This document shows, one piece after another, positions 51,384 to 63,827 of a stretch of 64,000 bases of DNA. How positions within the stretch are numbered: position 1 is the first letter of the stretch; each line of letters starts with the position of its first letter. Both the position numbers and the translations under genes were made by a program. The stretch is from contig RPFO01000175.1 in assembly GCA_009746045.1 (NCBI GenBank), positions 1,437,001 through 1,501,000 on the forward strand. Reading direction: 5' to 3'. The notes beneath the pieces were generated by a model. It saw only the letters and a program-made list of their open reading frames with translations. It searched no databases and was not told the DNA's origin. This stretch comes from Mesostigma viride (Eukaryota > Streptophyta > Mesostigmatophyceae > Mesostigmatales > Mesostigmataceae).

Positions 51384-52190
51384 CTATTTATAGAACACAT
51401 CATAACATCTAGGGAAAATTTTTTTTCATAGTCATGTGTATACTTTCCTAAAAGCCCATAAATCAAAGGATTTTTTGAGCTACTCAGACCTACAAAATGC
51501 TAATTCATTTGAGAGATACACTGGTTTGAATACAGGGGGGGTCTGACCATGACCGCGATTTGTTGACCCTAGGTCACAAGTCATGTGCTTATTCACAAAT
51601 GGTTCATGAAAAAAATCTGGCTTCTTGCACGAGCTATGGGCAACATATGCAGGCTCTGTGAAACAAAACTCAGGCCCATTGGGCCACTGGAGCTATTTTT
51701 TATTAGCATTACAATTACAACGCAGTACAACGCAGTGGGAAAAATGAGAGCCCTTCACAACATGACCCAACGACACAAGCCCCATAAACGGGGATATCAT
51801 GAGCTAGGAGGGTCAAAACGTTGAAAATAGGTGTTGTATAAGTTATACAGCATCAAACATGCATCAAACATCATGACTGGATGACATACACAACGGTATG
51901 AAAGTGCCAAAAAATGCCCTTATAAGCCCTACATGGAGCAAATTGAGTCCAAACATGCTAGATATTGGTAGGCAGCATGTCTAGGACACCAGTAGAAGGA
52001 ATTTGACTTTCCAGAATTTTCCGACATCGGTTGGTCTATTTTTGGCATGTCTATTTTTAGCAACTTTTCAGATTTCAATATAAACAAATACCATTTAATA
52101 TGCAAATAAAGAGCTCCTGATCTGGCTGTTTGCAGGTAGGCTAATGCCCATGTCTACCAACTGTGCACCAGGTCCCATGGTCATCTGACC

Positions 52191-52700
52191 TCATTTGGTG
52201 ACAAACTGCCACCAAATGCTAGCAAAAACGCACTGTTTCACCACATCTCATTGCAGTTTCCATAGAAGATGTGTTCAGCCAAGTCTGGAAATTTGCAATC
52301 ACGTTACACATCATTAATGTAGACATGGCACAAAAAATCAGGTCCATCGTACTGTATTTGGTAACAAAATGCCACCAAATGCTAGCAAAAATGCGCATTT
52401 TCCGCGTTTTTTAAACGCATTTCATGACAGTTTTCATACAAGATGTGCTCAGTTGGGGCTGGAAACTTGCAAGCATATTAAATATCATCATTGTAGACAT
52501 TGCACAAAAATTCAGGTCCGTTGTACTTCATTCATTGACAGCTCGCTAGCAAGTGTGAGCAAAAATGTGCGTTTTTTGCATTTCCGCCACATTTCTTGCA
52601 GTTTCCCATGCCAGATGTGCTCAGTTGAGGCTGAAAACAAGCGCACATGTTAAAAATCATCATTTCAGACATTACACAAAACTTCAGGTCCATCAAGTGT
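52191..52700 (+). repeat. Three degenerate ~170-bp tandem repeats
   Basis: Units 52191-52354, 52355-52529 and 52530-52700 share the order GCTAGCAAAAA-GCG.., ATTTC..GCAGTTT.., GATGTGYTCAG.., AGACATKRCACAAAA.., TCAGGTCC. They are diverged and lie within the TTAA transposon. Confidence 0.8.
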
Positions 52701-53002
52701 CATTGGGTTCACAGGTCCATGCAACACCTGCTAGTTTCCAGCTAATCACTCAACCTTGGATGCAAAGTTCTTTGGTAACGGTATGGCCAACTCCCACCAA
52801 CTGTGTTGCTAACTGTTCAGACCTTTCACAGATAATATAACACAGCTTTTGTGACGAATAGACAAAGATATATGAATACTACTATGAACAGTGGCTAGAC
52901 ATGGCTGTATATATGTGCATATGGCCTTGCTCAGGCAATTTTCAAGTAGGGGCTTGTTAGACATAAGAACTGCCAGCTGTCACGTTGGCTAGCATGATCA
53001 GT

Positions 53003-54333
53003 TCAAACCCACAGCATGCACGGGAGTCGCAAACTCAGCTTGGCAATGTAATAATCTAAGCATGCCAGGCATGGCTGCGATGTGTTTTGTGCGCCTTGAT
53101 TCGGTAGCAGCACATCCCTTGGCAAGCGGCCCGCCTGACTAAGATTGCCACACATGGTCCTCTGCATCACCATGGATGTCCCCATGTCCCTGTCTATGTT
53201 ATAGGGGCTCACGTTGCTGGCAATGCAGCTTCTAAGTTGGACTAGATCTCCTCAGCCAGCGCTGTGGTGCATAGCCAGACAGCTCATACACTGCTCAGTT
53301 GCTACCTCAAGGTTGCCGGCTTGAAATGTGCCACCAAAGGACTGCACTTGGCCGCCATCATACCTAGCATGAAGAAGCCACTGCACATCCCCGGTGAGCC
53401 GCTTGGCCACCATACCGCAGTTGTCTTCAACAGATAGTGCAAGGCCAATGGCCTCTTCATAGGCACGTGCTTGTGCTCATGCTCTTGCTCTGGCCCTTGT
53501 CAGCATGAGATGCATGCCCTTGCATGCTTCACCATGTTTCTCGAAGCCATCCGTGACTACTTGCTTCAGAAATGTCATTCAACTCCTGCACGTCCTCAGC
53601 CAGACTGTCAAACTAGCTGGTGCCCCATCCCTCACTTTGGTGAGGACTGCGATTCTGGCTAGCAGCTTAGCGATCGTGCGTGGTTGTGCCTGAGTTTCTG
53701 GGTGAGTGGCAGTGGCATTGGAGCAAGAGGTGTTGAGCATGTGCGTGTATCTATCCTCTTGACAAACAACCCCTCGCACCCCTGACATTGAGGAGTTTGG
53801 CCATGTGCCAGGTTGCCAGAATTCCGCAAACATGCATCATAGGGAAATAAAGGATGGCTGGTTGTGCACACGACATGAGAAAACAAAACACACATACCTA
53901 TCAGGGGGGCAGGCTTGGGTTGCTTCATTGGCGCTGGTTGCAGCGTGCGTAATAATAGCCCGCCATTGGCTCATTTACCTGTGCCCTTGGCAAGCACGCA
54001 CAGCCTGAACTGCATGAACTGCATGGATGCGGCCGTTCAGGATGCCCTCTGCTCATCATTCAGGGGTATGAAGGCAGCTTGGGTGCTGGCGTGTAAGGCA
54101 GCTTGTGCATCAGTGTTTGCCGCCCGGCCGTGTGGCAGCACAGGTAGCTGGCCTAGCCCGGACACTGTCCTCTCTCCACTCTCACGCAATATGCCACCCT
54201 CTCCACAAACCATGACAGTTCTCATGTGCATGCATGTCTTAAGATGCTTGTTGAAGGCAGATGCTTTCAGCTTAGAGATGGTGGGCACGTATGCAGTGGG
54301 TTTTATGGACTCACAAGCATGTGAAGCCATCAA
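53003..54333 (-). pseudogene. Decayed minus-strand gene inside the DNA transposon
   Basis: From about 53833 down to 53003 one minus-strand frame reads through with only three stops, all TGA: IAKLLARIAVLTKVRDGAPA, MTFLKQVVTDGFEKHGEAC, AYEEAIGLALSVEDNCGMVA, DVQWLLHARYDGGQVQSFGG, ASNVSPYNIDRDMGTSMVMQ, GRLPRDVLLPNQ. Further upstream, 54037-54333 is another open piece (ACESIKPTAYVPTISKLKAS). The composition looks protein-like. Each TGA could derive from CGA by CpG decay. Likely the former transposase or accessory gene, but I cannot assign a family. Confidence 0.5.
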
Positions 54334-54776
54334 GCATCAAAGAAAGCCACCAATTGCTTCTGGGTTTTCCATCAATCTTCGTGGTCAACCATGTCATGCA
54401 ACATTACTTGCCGTGAGCACAATGCCAATAAATTGCAGCATGTACAACTAGAGCAAAGCAAAAGCTTTGTGATCCATAGCCCTGACTGCAAATCATTGCC
54501 ATCGGCGGCAATAGCGCTGCAAGGCTGCCATCCAGCCCGTAATATCTTGCCCGCAATCCATCATGCAACCTTCCTAATATCCGTGGGAAGAATTCCTTGA
54601 CATCCCTAGCCTGTAAGGTAACCTGTACGTCGCTGATGTGAAGAAAAGGCTCGCCATGAAACCGTAGCTCGCTACACGATTAATGACGCACTTCCCGTAA
54701 GATAAGAAGATGACCAAAAGAGAAACTCCGGAGATGGGGAACTGGTAACATATTCATCCGTGACAAGGTCAGGGCC

Positions 54777-55289
54777 TCAACAAGGAGTGAATTCGCCCCT
54801 AGATATGAATATGGGAACATACCGCTCGGAGGTATCCATGTCTGCCTTGCGCTTGATGTCTGTTTCGCACACCCCGCCGCAGAAACTCGTTCCGGCATTC
54901 GCCTGCTGACCGCAGTTTGTGCATGTCCAGAGGCTGATAAAAGCCCCAACATCGTGGGCGTCTTTAGAGCCCACAAAGCCTGCATTAAACATGACGTTCG
55001 GGGCAAACGCAGATGTATACGAAGTATGGGTCTGCCAAACCTGACACAGCCTTGAAATTGGTCGGAAATATGCGGTAGCTCAGGAAAAAAAAATTGCAGC
55101 GGTAATGAAGAAAGTCGTTCGGTCAAAGTCTTTAGAATTAAAAAATGCGTCGTTTATGATCGAAACCCCGATCTTAGGGCGCACTTCATCGGGAAAATTT
55201 TTTGCTGCGGTCAGGTGGGGTCGAAAGAAAATCTGCGACCATTCAGGCACCCATCTATGAATGACGCAACATGCTGTTCGATTCCGCAA
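54777..55289 (-). pseudogene. Zinc-ribbon-like minus-strand frame
   Basis: One frame with a single stop (near 55080, beside a T9 run) ends WTCTNCGQQANAGTSFCGGV-C and continues DIKRKADMDTSERYVPIFIS. The C-x2-C-x10-C-x3-C spacing with leading Trp resembles a RanBP2-type zinc finger. It may be the C-terminal, DNA-binding part of the decayed transposon gene. Confidence 0.45.
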
Positions 55290-55299
55290 ACTTTATGGC

Positions 55300-56650
55300 G
55301 AAAAAAAAACAGTGGTGGATCTAATAACACCATAGGAGGATAATCGTAAAATTTCAGCCTTGATAGTGCCTTTATACACGCTCAGCATCGCCTGCCAGAC
55401 CGCCATGCCTGTCGCCCGGAATTCGGTCACTTTCGTGCACGCGCACACCAAAAATCGCATTTGGCGCCACTTTTCGGGTACCGCTTACGAGGGCAGATTT
55501 TGGCGCGGCTCGTACCGTTGTGTAATATGACTGAATCAGGCAGCCATAGCCAAAGCATCATCCACTCTCACAACGTGTTGAGCACATGCCTCGTGGGAAG
55601 GGAGGCACTGGGTTTTCATTCCACAACGTGCGCAATACTGAAAGAAAGAGGCATGTGTAATGCAAGGCTTGGATAGGTTGAGTGATCCATGAGCTTACAT
55701 GCAGGCGAAGATGACGCTGGAATGCATGCTAGCAAATGGTGGCAAGATGCTAACAACGCATGATTATACACCATGATTATGGGCACCTAGCTGATCTTCT
55801 TGCACAATCAACGCAGTATAAACCATCAATATCCAATCCTCACGATATATTCACGGCTTGACGACGTATACAGCACCTAAATACTGCACGACTGCAACCT
55901 GCTATGGCTGACATGCAAGCAACGTCGAGTAGGATGGCGGTCTTAGAGAGGCTGGGCAGAGGTCGGTAGAAATAAGTGGAAAACTGGCAGAAACTAGGTG
56001 GAAACACGATATACTTACGCCTGCAAGCACTATTGAGCCGGTGGCAGAGGCCATTTCCAGGAAAATACAGCATACCGTAGCAATAGCCACGGTCACGCCT
56101 TACGCTATTTGCAGGCACCATCATGCCCGGAGCTACCCAATAAAAGTCTGCACAAATCTCGGTTTAGCCGAGAGTCCGGGCGTTCGGAATGAATAAACAT
56201 GTGTTAAGAAGTCGAAACACCATGGAAATACCAAGCATGGTGCCGCAGCAGACCCGAGTCCTGCTGTAATAATATGTATGCCGGTTTCCAGGGTTTCCGC
56301 ATGAAAGTTGGGTGAGAAACTGGAAAAATCTACGTTTCCTTTGCCCCAGTACCTCAACAAACTCGTAGAAACCTCATTATCAACCTTTGAACGCATCATC
56401 ATGGTCGTGCCACCCAACAGCCACTGAAATTCGCGCGAAAACTGGCGAGATCTACCTGCCGCCATCGCCGTCGTCTTCACCTTCGTCCCGCGAAAATGCC
56501 TGATTTCAGTGGTACATATTTGTTTGCAGCTGTCACAAAAAAAATCCAAAAAATACCAGGATTTTTTCTTGAGTTCTACGGGATGTAAGGAGGCCGTCCA
56601 CCGAGTTTCAGACCGAAAATCTCGTATCTACTGTGCCTGCCACGTGTCAG
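55300..56650 (-). other. Transposon right part, coding status unclear
   Basis: A minus-strand frame at 56133-56549 contains MAAGRSRQFSREFQWLLGG and KGNVDFSSFSPNFHAETLET and could be a first exon of the decayed gene. No domain is recognised and no splice chain can be proven. Confidence 0.3.
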
Positions 56651-56654
56651 ATTA

Positions 56655-56716
56655 CAACGCGATACATCGCGTTCTAACCCTACAACGCGATACATCGCGT
56701 TGTAAAAAAACACGGG
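56655..56716 (-). repeat. Right terminal inverted repeat with doubled palindrome
   Basis: Two copies of ACAACGCGATACATCGCGTT (56655 and 56681), each nearly palindromic, then GTAAAAAAACACGGG. The outer copy is the counterpart of the left terminal repeat. Confidence 0.8.
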
Positions 56717-56720
56717 TTAA

Positions 56721-59140
56721 TTAATTAATTAATGGGCATGGAGCCAACAAACAAACCGTACCAATTATTTATTTACTTCTTACATGGTACACAACCTAAT
56801 CTGATCTAAATATACTGTTATGTTGGATCAACCATCAAGACTTGATGGCATATGTCGGCTCGCGTCCAATCGCTGTGGGCGCTCCACCTACTTTGACCCT
56901 GCAACAGTAGAGACGCAGGCTAGTTCCTAGTGTATTGCCTTTAGATCCCACTCCAAGCATTTGTGCTACATTCCAGCCGAACCTCCCTATTTTTTCAGAC
57001 TACTGGAAGTTTCAACGAAAAACATCAATGGGGGAGAACCTTTCTCCGGTGCACTGACATGCCAACACGCAATCCCAGCTCAAAGTTGTAAACCAGCGGG
57101 CTCTTGCTGCAATGGACATCATGCACAAAAAGTCTGGCAAAGCCGGTCCAGCCCCCAGATTTCCCAGCTCTGCCCGCTGCCCTCTCGTGGCAGATGCCGA
57201 TCCCTGGCCTACAGCACACTACCATCGCAGAATCACCTGGGACTGTTGGCATACAAGGTGGCCCACAACAGGCTGCCGGCAGAATGCCTGGCCAGGCCCC
57301 GCAGGATCTCCCAACTCCTGACAACGGGCGTGTCTGCTCCCGCTAGGGAACGGGGCGCTCAGCCCATATTCTATGTACGTACGATATCGAAACCACACTG
57401 CGCTCCCCATCCCCACTGCGCAAGCCCGAGCCACAGCGAGCGCCTTTATTTAAAAAGAATGTTGATGCCCGGGCATCAAGCACGCCACCCCTCGATCACC
57501 AACATGTATATCACTGCCAACTGGAGCCGGCCTCATAGCCGTAAGTGTTAGCTTCCCAAACTGGTTACTAGCGTTCAAACTGGTCACAGCCGTGGTTACT
57601 GGCCCCAGCACACGGTCCAGTGCAGTCCACCTAACAAGCAGATGTCACAATCGTCACCTCTTCACATAAGCCCTTGTCCACAAAGCTGGCAGGTTTGGCC
57701 GGGCTGGCACGAGAACGCTGGAGTCTCGGACTCCCCACACCCTGAACACAACCGTTGTATCCCCTGCCCTCGCCCGCGTTGCGCACATGGAAGTACCACG
57801 TGCCCAGCGAGGGTGTGCCCCGGAGACACCTGGCAGGGACGAGCCAGCCGCAACCAGCTGCCTTCCCAGGTGTCCGGCGTGCAACCAGCTGAGCTGCTGG
57901 GACACCCATGCCGCTCTCTGCGGCATACCGCCACCCAATAGTCTTGGCCACGGGGGATGGGCAGCCTCATGATCTTTGGTCCAAGGGAGACAGGCACCCA
58001 TAAGGCTAGATAGCCCCACCAGCAACATTTCTTAGGCTAAACGCATCGGATGAACCGCAAGTTACGCGTACCGGCACTCGGCAGCATGTAGTTTTACTGT
58101 TTGCTGCTTGCCTCGACACTATGGACCAACCGCGTTGCCGGAGACAGGCCCCAAAGACGATGACGCCAACTCCAAGCACGCCCCGATGGATCACCCCAGC
58201 CGCAATATGGGGGACTGCGCGACGTGATCCCATGCGTTTCGTGACAGCCGCAGCATTAGGGGGCCCACATGCCTTGTGTGACATCCCCTTCCCCACCCAA
58301 CCCCCAACCCTTTTAGACTGCCCAGGCGGCCCCCGGCCAATGACCGGGGCCAGGGGCCGGTCCCCGGTCTCTGTCCGACCAGGACAGGGACGGAGGTATA
58401 CTTCGAGCCGCATGGCCTCGCGGCAGCCCACCCCGCACGCCCAGTGCCGCAGTTTTCCTTCGCTTTAGGCGGAAACTCACACCACAAGCAGGCGCTTTCA
58501 TCAAGCGGGAGCGCAACCTTGGCCACGGATCATCCCCGTGAGGCCCGATAGAGGAGAGGCTCCGCTTGCACACAATTGTGCTGGCGCAGACCACTCCGGT
58601 ACCGGCAGCCAGCAGCATGGCGGTAGGTGCCCTGCTCTGTATTCCCAAAGCACCGCCGCAGTGCCATCCCCCGCAACAAACCGGGCGCGCAGCAGAAAGG
58701 GAGATCTTGCAATGGAGAGAGGAGACGCCCACACAGTAGGGGTGCCCATTAATTAATTAAGGGGTGCCCTCGCGCTCCCGCTCTCATGCACGCACGCACA
58801 AAGGGCCCCAGGGCAGAGCGCCCACCCCCCCACCCCCTCTCTCTCTCCCCATCTCCATCCCCACAAGTGCAAAATCTGCTCTCTCCCAGAGGCACGTGCG
58901 GCCCCCCTACGGCTTCACAAGGAAAACCCCTCCAGCCTTCGCATAGCAAACGCCCCACATCCCGCCAAGCACGCGCCATCCTGCCCGGCGTGCTTCCCCT
59001 CCTGCCGAATGCCTCCATCCCGCCACGGAGCAAATCCACTCAGCGCGCCAGGTGCCTGCCTCCCATCCCGCCAGGTGCCTGGCACCTCGCGCCCAACACC
59101 TCGCATCCCACCAGACCCCTGCCACATCCCGCGAGGCGCC
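56721..59140. other. Intergenic, no gene recognised
   Basis: GC-rich from 57.0 kb on. Several open frames overlap on both strands, but none has recognisable motifs or consistent coding character. 58.75-59.14 kb lies directly 3' of the kinase stop codon and should hold its 3' UTR. Confidence 0.5.
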
Positions 59141-62100
59141 TCACATCCCGCCAAACTTGCGCGAGAAGAAGCCCTTCCCCTTGCCCTTCTCCTTGGCGCC
59201 GCCCGCAACCTGGTTGATGAGGTCCAGCAGGATCTCCACAATCTCCGCGAACTCGGGCCGCACCGCCGGGTCGGTCGCCCAGCAGCGCACGATGAGCGCC
59301 TCCAGCCCTTTGTGGCAGTGGGGGGGGATGGTTGGCCGCAGACCCTGCGTGGGGGTTATATCCACGTCCAGGGTGAAGGCAGCCGAACCGATGGATGGAG
59401 AGAAAGAGAAGATAAGTGATTGTGTAATTAATTGATCAGGATAAGCAAGCAATCACAGGCTCACGGCCTGCGTGGCATAATGCTGTGATTGGCACCAGAC
59501 CCGGGGGGGGGGGGGGGGGGGGATGGGTCAGGAACCAGGGCAAATGCAGCAAATACATGAATGAGAGAAATGAGACGACGACTTAAGAGAGCCATTACGG
59601 GTTCATGACCTGCACATGGTGACCTGCACATGGTTGGCCAGAGACCCTGCAAGGCACCCAGCACGCGGGGCACCGCAAGCGTGACGACGAAAAGTGACGA
59701 ACATGCGGCCAAGGAGAGGGGCGATAGGCGCATGGGCTGTGCAGCAAAACGGCGTGGCCAGCCACAGGGGCTTAGGTAGGCAGAGCGAAATGCTACCACC
59801 CACAGAGATTTCTAACACGGAGACGGCAACAAACGATAAATGTTGTATACTAGGCGAACACTACCCACCCGCCCGCCCATCCACCCACCAACTCAACAGC
59901 TGCACAAATTACCGACTGCTTCCCCCCGCCACTCCTCTCTGCCTCCACCCACCTGCTGCACAGCTCAACCAATTCCCCCCCCCCCAACCTGCTGCACAAC
60001 CCAACCACTCCTCCCCATCCACACACCCCTGCCCACCCACCTGCTGCACGACCGCGACGGCCGTCTGGAGCGGCGACATGTCCTCGTGCGGGATGCGCCC
60101 CGAGACCATCTCCCACAGCACGATCCCATAGCTGAACACGTCCGCCTTGTGGTCGTAGTGCTTGTGCTCGATCACCTCAGGCGCCATCCAGCGGTATGTG
60201 CCCGTCTCCGCCGTCATGTGCCCGGCCGTCATGTTCATCACGCGCGCGACCCCAAAGTCCGCCACCTTGACCACCTGTGGGAGGGGGGCGTAGATGCAGT
60301 GGGAGGAAAGAGAGGGGAGGGAGGGGGCCATAAATGCAGCGAGAGGAAGTAAAGAATGAAGAGAGGCAGCAGATGCGGGGGGAGGAAAAATAAGAGAGGG
60401 AGGGAGGGGGCGGAAGGGTAGTAGTAGGGGGGACTAGGGGAAAAGAAAGGGGGCATGAGGGCCCAGGAACAGGAGAAATGGGGGCAATGAAGGGTGGGGA
60501 GCTTAAGCGCCGATGGAGTCTAGTAGGACGCATGGGAGCAGGGAAGGGGGGTGGGAGGGGAAGGAGAGGGCGGGAGGGGGGAGGGTAGTTTAGAACGTTC
60601 TTAGGATTATTTGCCTCTTAAGAGACCACATCCAGAAAGCAAAAATGAACGGCTGTCTCTGATCCCCTCAACCAGCAACAAAGCAAAGCAGCCATGAATG
60701 ACGAAAACGTACCTTACAAAGAATATATGCTTTCGACATTCAAAAACATCTTAAACACTCATTCCAAAACAAACCATTCGAAAACTCTCAATACGACCCA
60801 GGAAAACGTTCAATAATGACTCAAGGAAAACGTTCAATGATATCTCGAGGAAAACGCTCAATAATATTCTCATTTCCTTTAGAAGATATAAAAAAGTACC
60901 TCGTTCTCGTCGAGCAGGAGGTTTGCGGTCTTGAGGTCCCGGTGGATGATGTTGTTGCGGTGCAAGTAGTCCATCCCACGCGCGACGTCCAGGCCGACCT
61001 TGAGTATGCTGGCCGTCTTGAGGTGCACGTTCTTGCGGTGGAGGAAGTCGTAAACCGAGCCACCCGACATGAACTCGGTCACAATGCACAGGTTGGGCGC
61101 GCGCGTGCACGCGCCCTTGAACTGGACCAGGTTCTTGTGCCGTACCTTGCGCATGATTGACACCTCCTGCGCAAACTCGCGCTGCAGGTTGGAGCTCAGG
61201 CGCTCGGTCTTGAGCACTTTGATGGCCACCTCCTGCCCAAAGTAGGTGCCCTTGTAGCTGCGGGTCGGGGGGGCGGCGAGAAGTAAGATGAGAGGGGAAA
61301 GGATGGCACAGAGAGAGGGGAAAGGAAGGCACAGAGGATGACAGGGGGGCAGGGATGGGCGTGAGAGGGACCTACAGGGAGGCACAGCAACAGTAAATGA
61401 AGGCGGAGGGGGCCAGCGGAAAAGATATTAAAAGCGAGAGGGAAGTGTTACAGGGATGATTGCATCCAAAGCAGCCCCCAAGGCAAAGGCCACGACGACG
61501 CTAAAAGAAAACAATGGCCTGAAAGCACCTACGAGTAATTAACCCAAAAGCAGGAGCCGCCTAGAACATGAACCACAAGGTCATTAATACTCTCAAGACG
61601 CCACTCACAGCATGCATGCACAGGTCTAACCTATCTCCTTTTCGTCGCCACCATTCAATTTAGTGCTAACACATTGCCAGAGATCTAAATAACGCAAGTT
61701 TCAAGTTGCCAAGGACTTCCATACGACAAACAAGCTGCCCCATGCCTTAAATTGTGCCTCATACAAGCCAACAAAAGCTGTAACTACATCACAAGCAATC
61801 ACAGGTCGCCCAAAGCCTTACATACACGATAAGCAAACAAACATGATCTAAAGGAAGATCAACAGAGGCCTTACCTACCTGATTAAGCCGGCGAATTCAC
61901 AGTGCCACTCACAGGTCGCAACGGCCTCAACTGAGAAATTTGCACATCGACAAGACCTCATGTGAGCGGTGCCACTCACAGGCCGCCAAAAGCCTTAACA
62001 AAGAAATCGCCAAGAGGTTAAGAAATCACCAAGACCTCATGTGAGCGTTGCCACACTCACAGGTCGCCAAAGGAGCCCGAAGCGACTTTTGTCCCGAGCG

Positions 62101-63153
62101 TGAGGTCGCGCACGTTGATCTCCCAGTCGTCCGACCCGGCCACGCGCGCCTGTGTGTCGCGGTCGTCCGCCGCCTTGTCGCCACCTGTCGCCTTGTCGCC
62201 CCCCTTGGCCGCGCCGTCCATCATGGGCGCCGTGCGGGGCGGGTCGGCGAAGTACTGGATGGGGAGAAGCGGAGCGTAGTGTGGGCAGACGTATAGGCAG
62301 TATTATAACATTTATAACATTATAGACAGTATTATAATAATATATTATGTGCAAAGCAGTTTGTCAGGGGGGAAGGGCACGAGGCATGTGGACAATTAAG
62401 TGTCATTGTATATAATATAATGCCAGGTGTCATGCCTTTATAGTGCCATTATATGCTATTGTACTATAGCAACACAGAGGCAACAATATGGGCGGTGCGG
62501 ATGAGCGAGGAGGATGGCAGCGGGTGCGTATGCAAGAGGATAAAGTGGGACAATCCTGTGGCCGAGGCAGGGGCAGCGAATGCCAGACAGAGCAAAGCCA
62601 ACACAGACACTGCTTTGATACTTTGTTGCACGCAATACCAGAAATACCAGGGTGCGCGTGCGTATAAGCCGGGGCCGCGCATGCATGCATGCCAGGCAGG
62701 GAAACTGTAATCGCTGACGGCGGGCTCCAGTGGGGCAACCCACTCAAGCCCGCAATAAATTGCCCTCAAGGCCAGCATCAACGGACGTCCACACCCCAGC
62801 TGGGAAACAGATAGAGGTATAGCCATGGTGAATAGACGCTACGACCCCACTACTACTCAATTCATCCAAATACACAGCACACAACCACACGCATCTACTG
62901 GTGCGGCTTGATGTTTTCTTTTTGTCTTTTTTCAGTAACTGGACTTTTTGAACCTTTTTAAAAATTAAGATCTTCCGAAAAAAGAAAGCGACCGGGAGAA
63001 TTTTCGGCGAAAAGGCCGAAAACTGCCCCGCACAAGAACCCACCCCTCCACCTATATGCAAAACAAACAAACAAACAAGAAGCAGACAGCCATGCGACCT
63101 TGGCTACTGACCTGTAATGCTTGTTCCAGAACCGTCCTGAGCTCGATCGCGTC
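59141..63153 (-). CDS. Raf-like (STY8/17/46-type) serine/threonine/tyrosine kinase, 5' exons missing
   Basis: Five minus-strand exons with GT-AG borders and compatible phases: 63112-63153 ([14 protein letters not shown]), 62061-62254, 60900-61257, 60041-60274, 59141-59344; together 343 residues and the stop. The kinase domain is complete: GSFGDLYKG glycine loop (codon split by the intron), VAIKVLK lysine, [16 protein letters not shown] (helix C Glu), [10 protein letters not shown] catalytic loop, [23 protein letters not shown] and [10 protein letters not shown]. It ends [11 protein letters not shown]. The sequence follows plant ACT-domain Raf-like MAPKKK group C kinases very closely (for example [22 protein letters not shown]), which phosphorylate chloroplast transit peptides in Arabidopsis. 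The 14-residue exon matches the segment before the kinase domain in that family. The ACT domain should lie upstream, beyond or near the window edge. Introns are 0.6-0.9 kb; one holds a G20 run (59503-59522). Confidence 0.92.
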
Positions 63154-63827
63154 CTGTGGGTCAACAGATGGGGGAACACAGCGGTGGAAAGAAATGGAAA
63201 GAAAAAAAGTGAAGCAAGTACGAGGATGGGTTACTGGAATTACCGAGACCGTACAAATCCGTGGACAGAAATACACAGTTCTCCCGTGCTCTGCTATTTG
63301 CCTAGTACTTGCCTGACCATCGTTCTTGAGGAACTTGCGAATTCTACAATCGTGTCTCAAGCTTTCCTGCCTGCCCCCCCCCCCCCCCAAAGCGTCCCAT
63401 TGTGAACCAACAGGCAGCCACGCCGCGAGTTGCTAACCATGCCAAAAACATCAAACCTAATGAAAGGAGCTCTTTCAGAGATGATCTCATGCAGCGGCCG
63501 GCAAGCAAGCCCTCCAAAACCTATGAATCTGGCATGATGAAGCAGCGGAGTTTGGTTCCATGCCAGATATGTGCAAAATCATTCAAGAAGGCACCGTTGG
63601 GACAGGGAGGTGCACGCCCAAAATGCGGGCTAAACGAAGCCACACATGGCATCGTCACCGGGGTTGGGCAGCTTCTAGGGGCGAGGAACACTGTATGTGG
63701 ACCAACTTCAGGCCTATCTATTTCTGCAATAGCTTGTTGGGCCATCCGTAGATGAGGGATACATGGACTACGCTATCCCACCCTGCTACGTTCCTGCATT
63801 TAACAACTAGTTCTTGACTACCTCCAC
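63154..63827 (-). other. Kinase intron or upstream sequence
   Basis: Directly upstream of the 63112-63153 exon after an acceptor (CCCACAG). I could not identify a further exon with matching phase. A plus-strand frame at 63402-63755 has a CQIC motif but no other support. Confidence 0.4.

Larger units (their letters stand above)
51342..56716. mobile_element. 5.4-kb DNA transposon with TTAA target duplication
   Basis: Termini CCCGTGTTTTTTT..AAAAAAACACGGG are inverted and flanked by TTAA (51338-51341 and 56717-56720). The inverted repeat continues inward with (C/G)AACGCGATRTA..GCGTTGTA for about 40 bases with a length difference in the T-run. TTAA plus CCC..GGG termini fit the piggyBac superfamily; Kolobok also uses TTAA. 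No intact transposase was found; minus-strand decayed frames lie inside. Confidence 0.75.

Noticed and set aside
57025-58732. Many overlapping ORFs of 60-200 codons on both strands
   Set aside because: They result from GC-rich sequence with few stops. Opposite-strand frames are equally open and none shows a domain.
59052-60352. Plus-strand Pro/His-rich ORFs over the kinase gene
   Set aside because: They are antisense shadows of the kinase exons and introns on the minus strand.
63402-63755. Plus-strand ORF with a CQIC motif
   Set aside because: Only one CxxC pair and no partner cysteines in register; it lies in the probable kinase upstream or intron region on the other strand.
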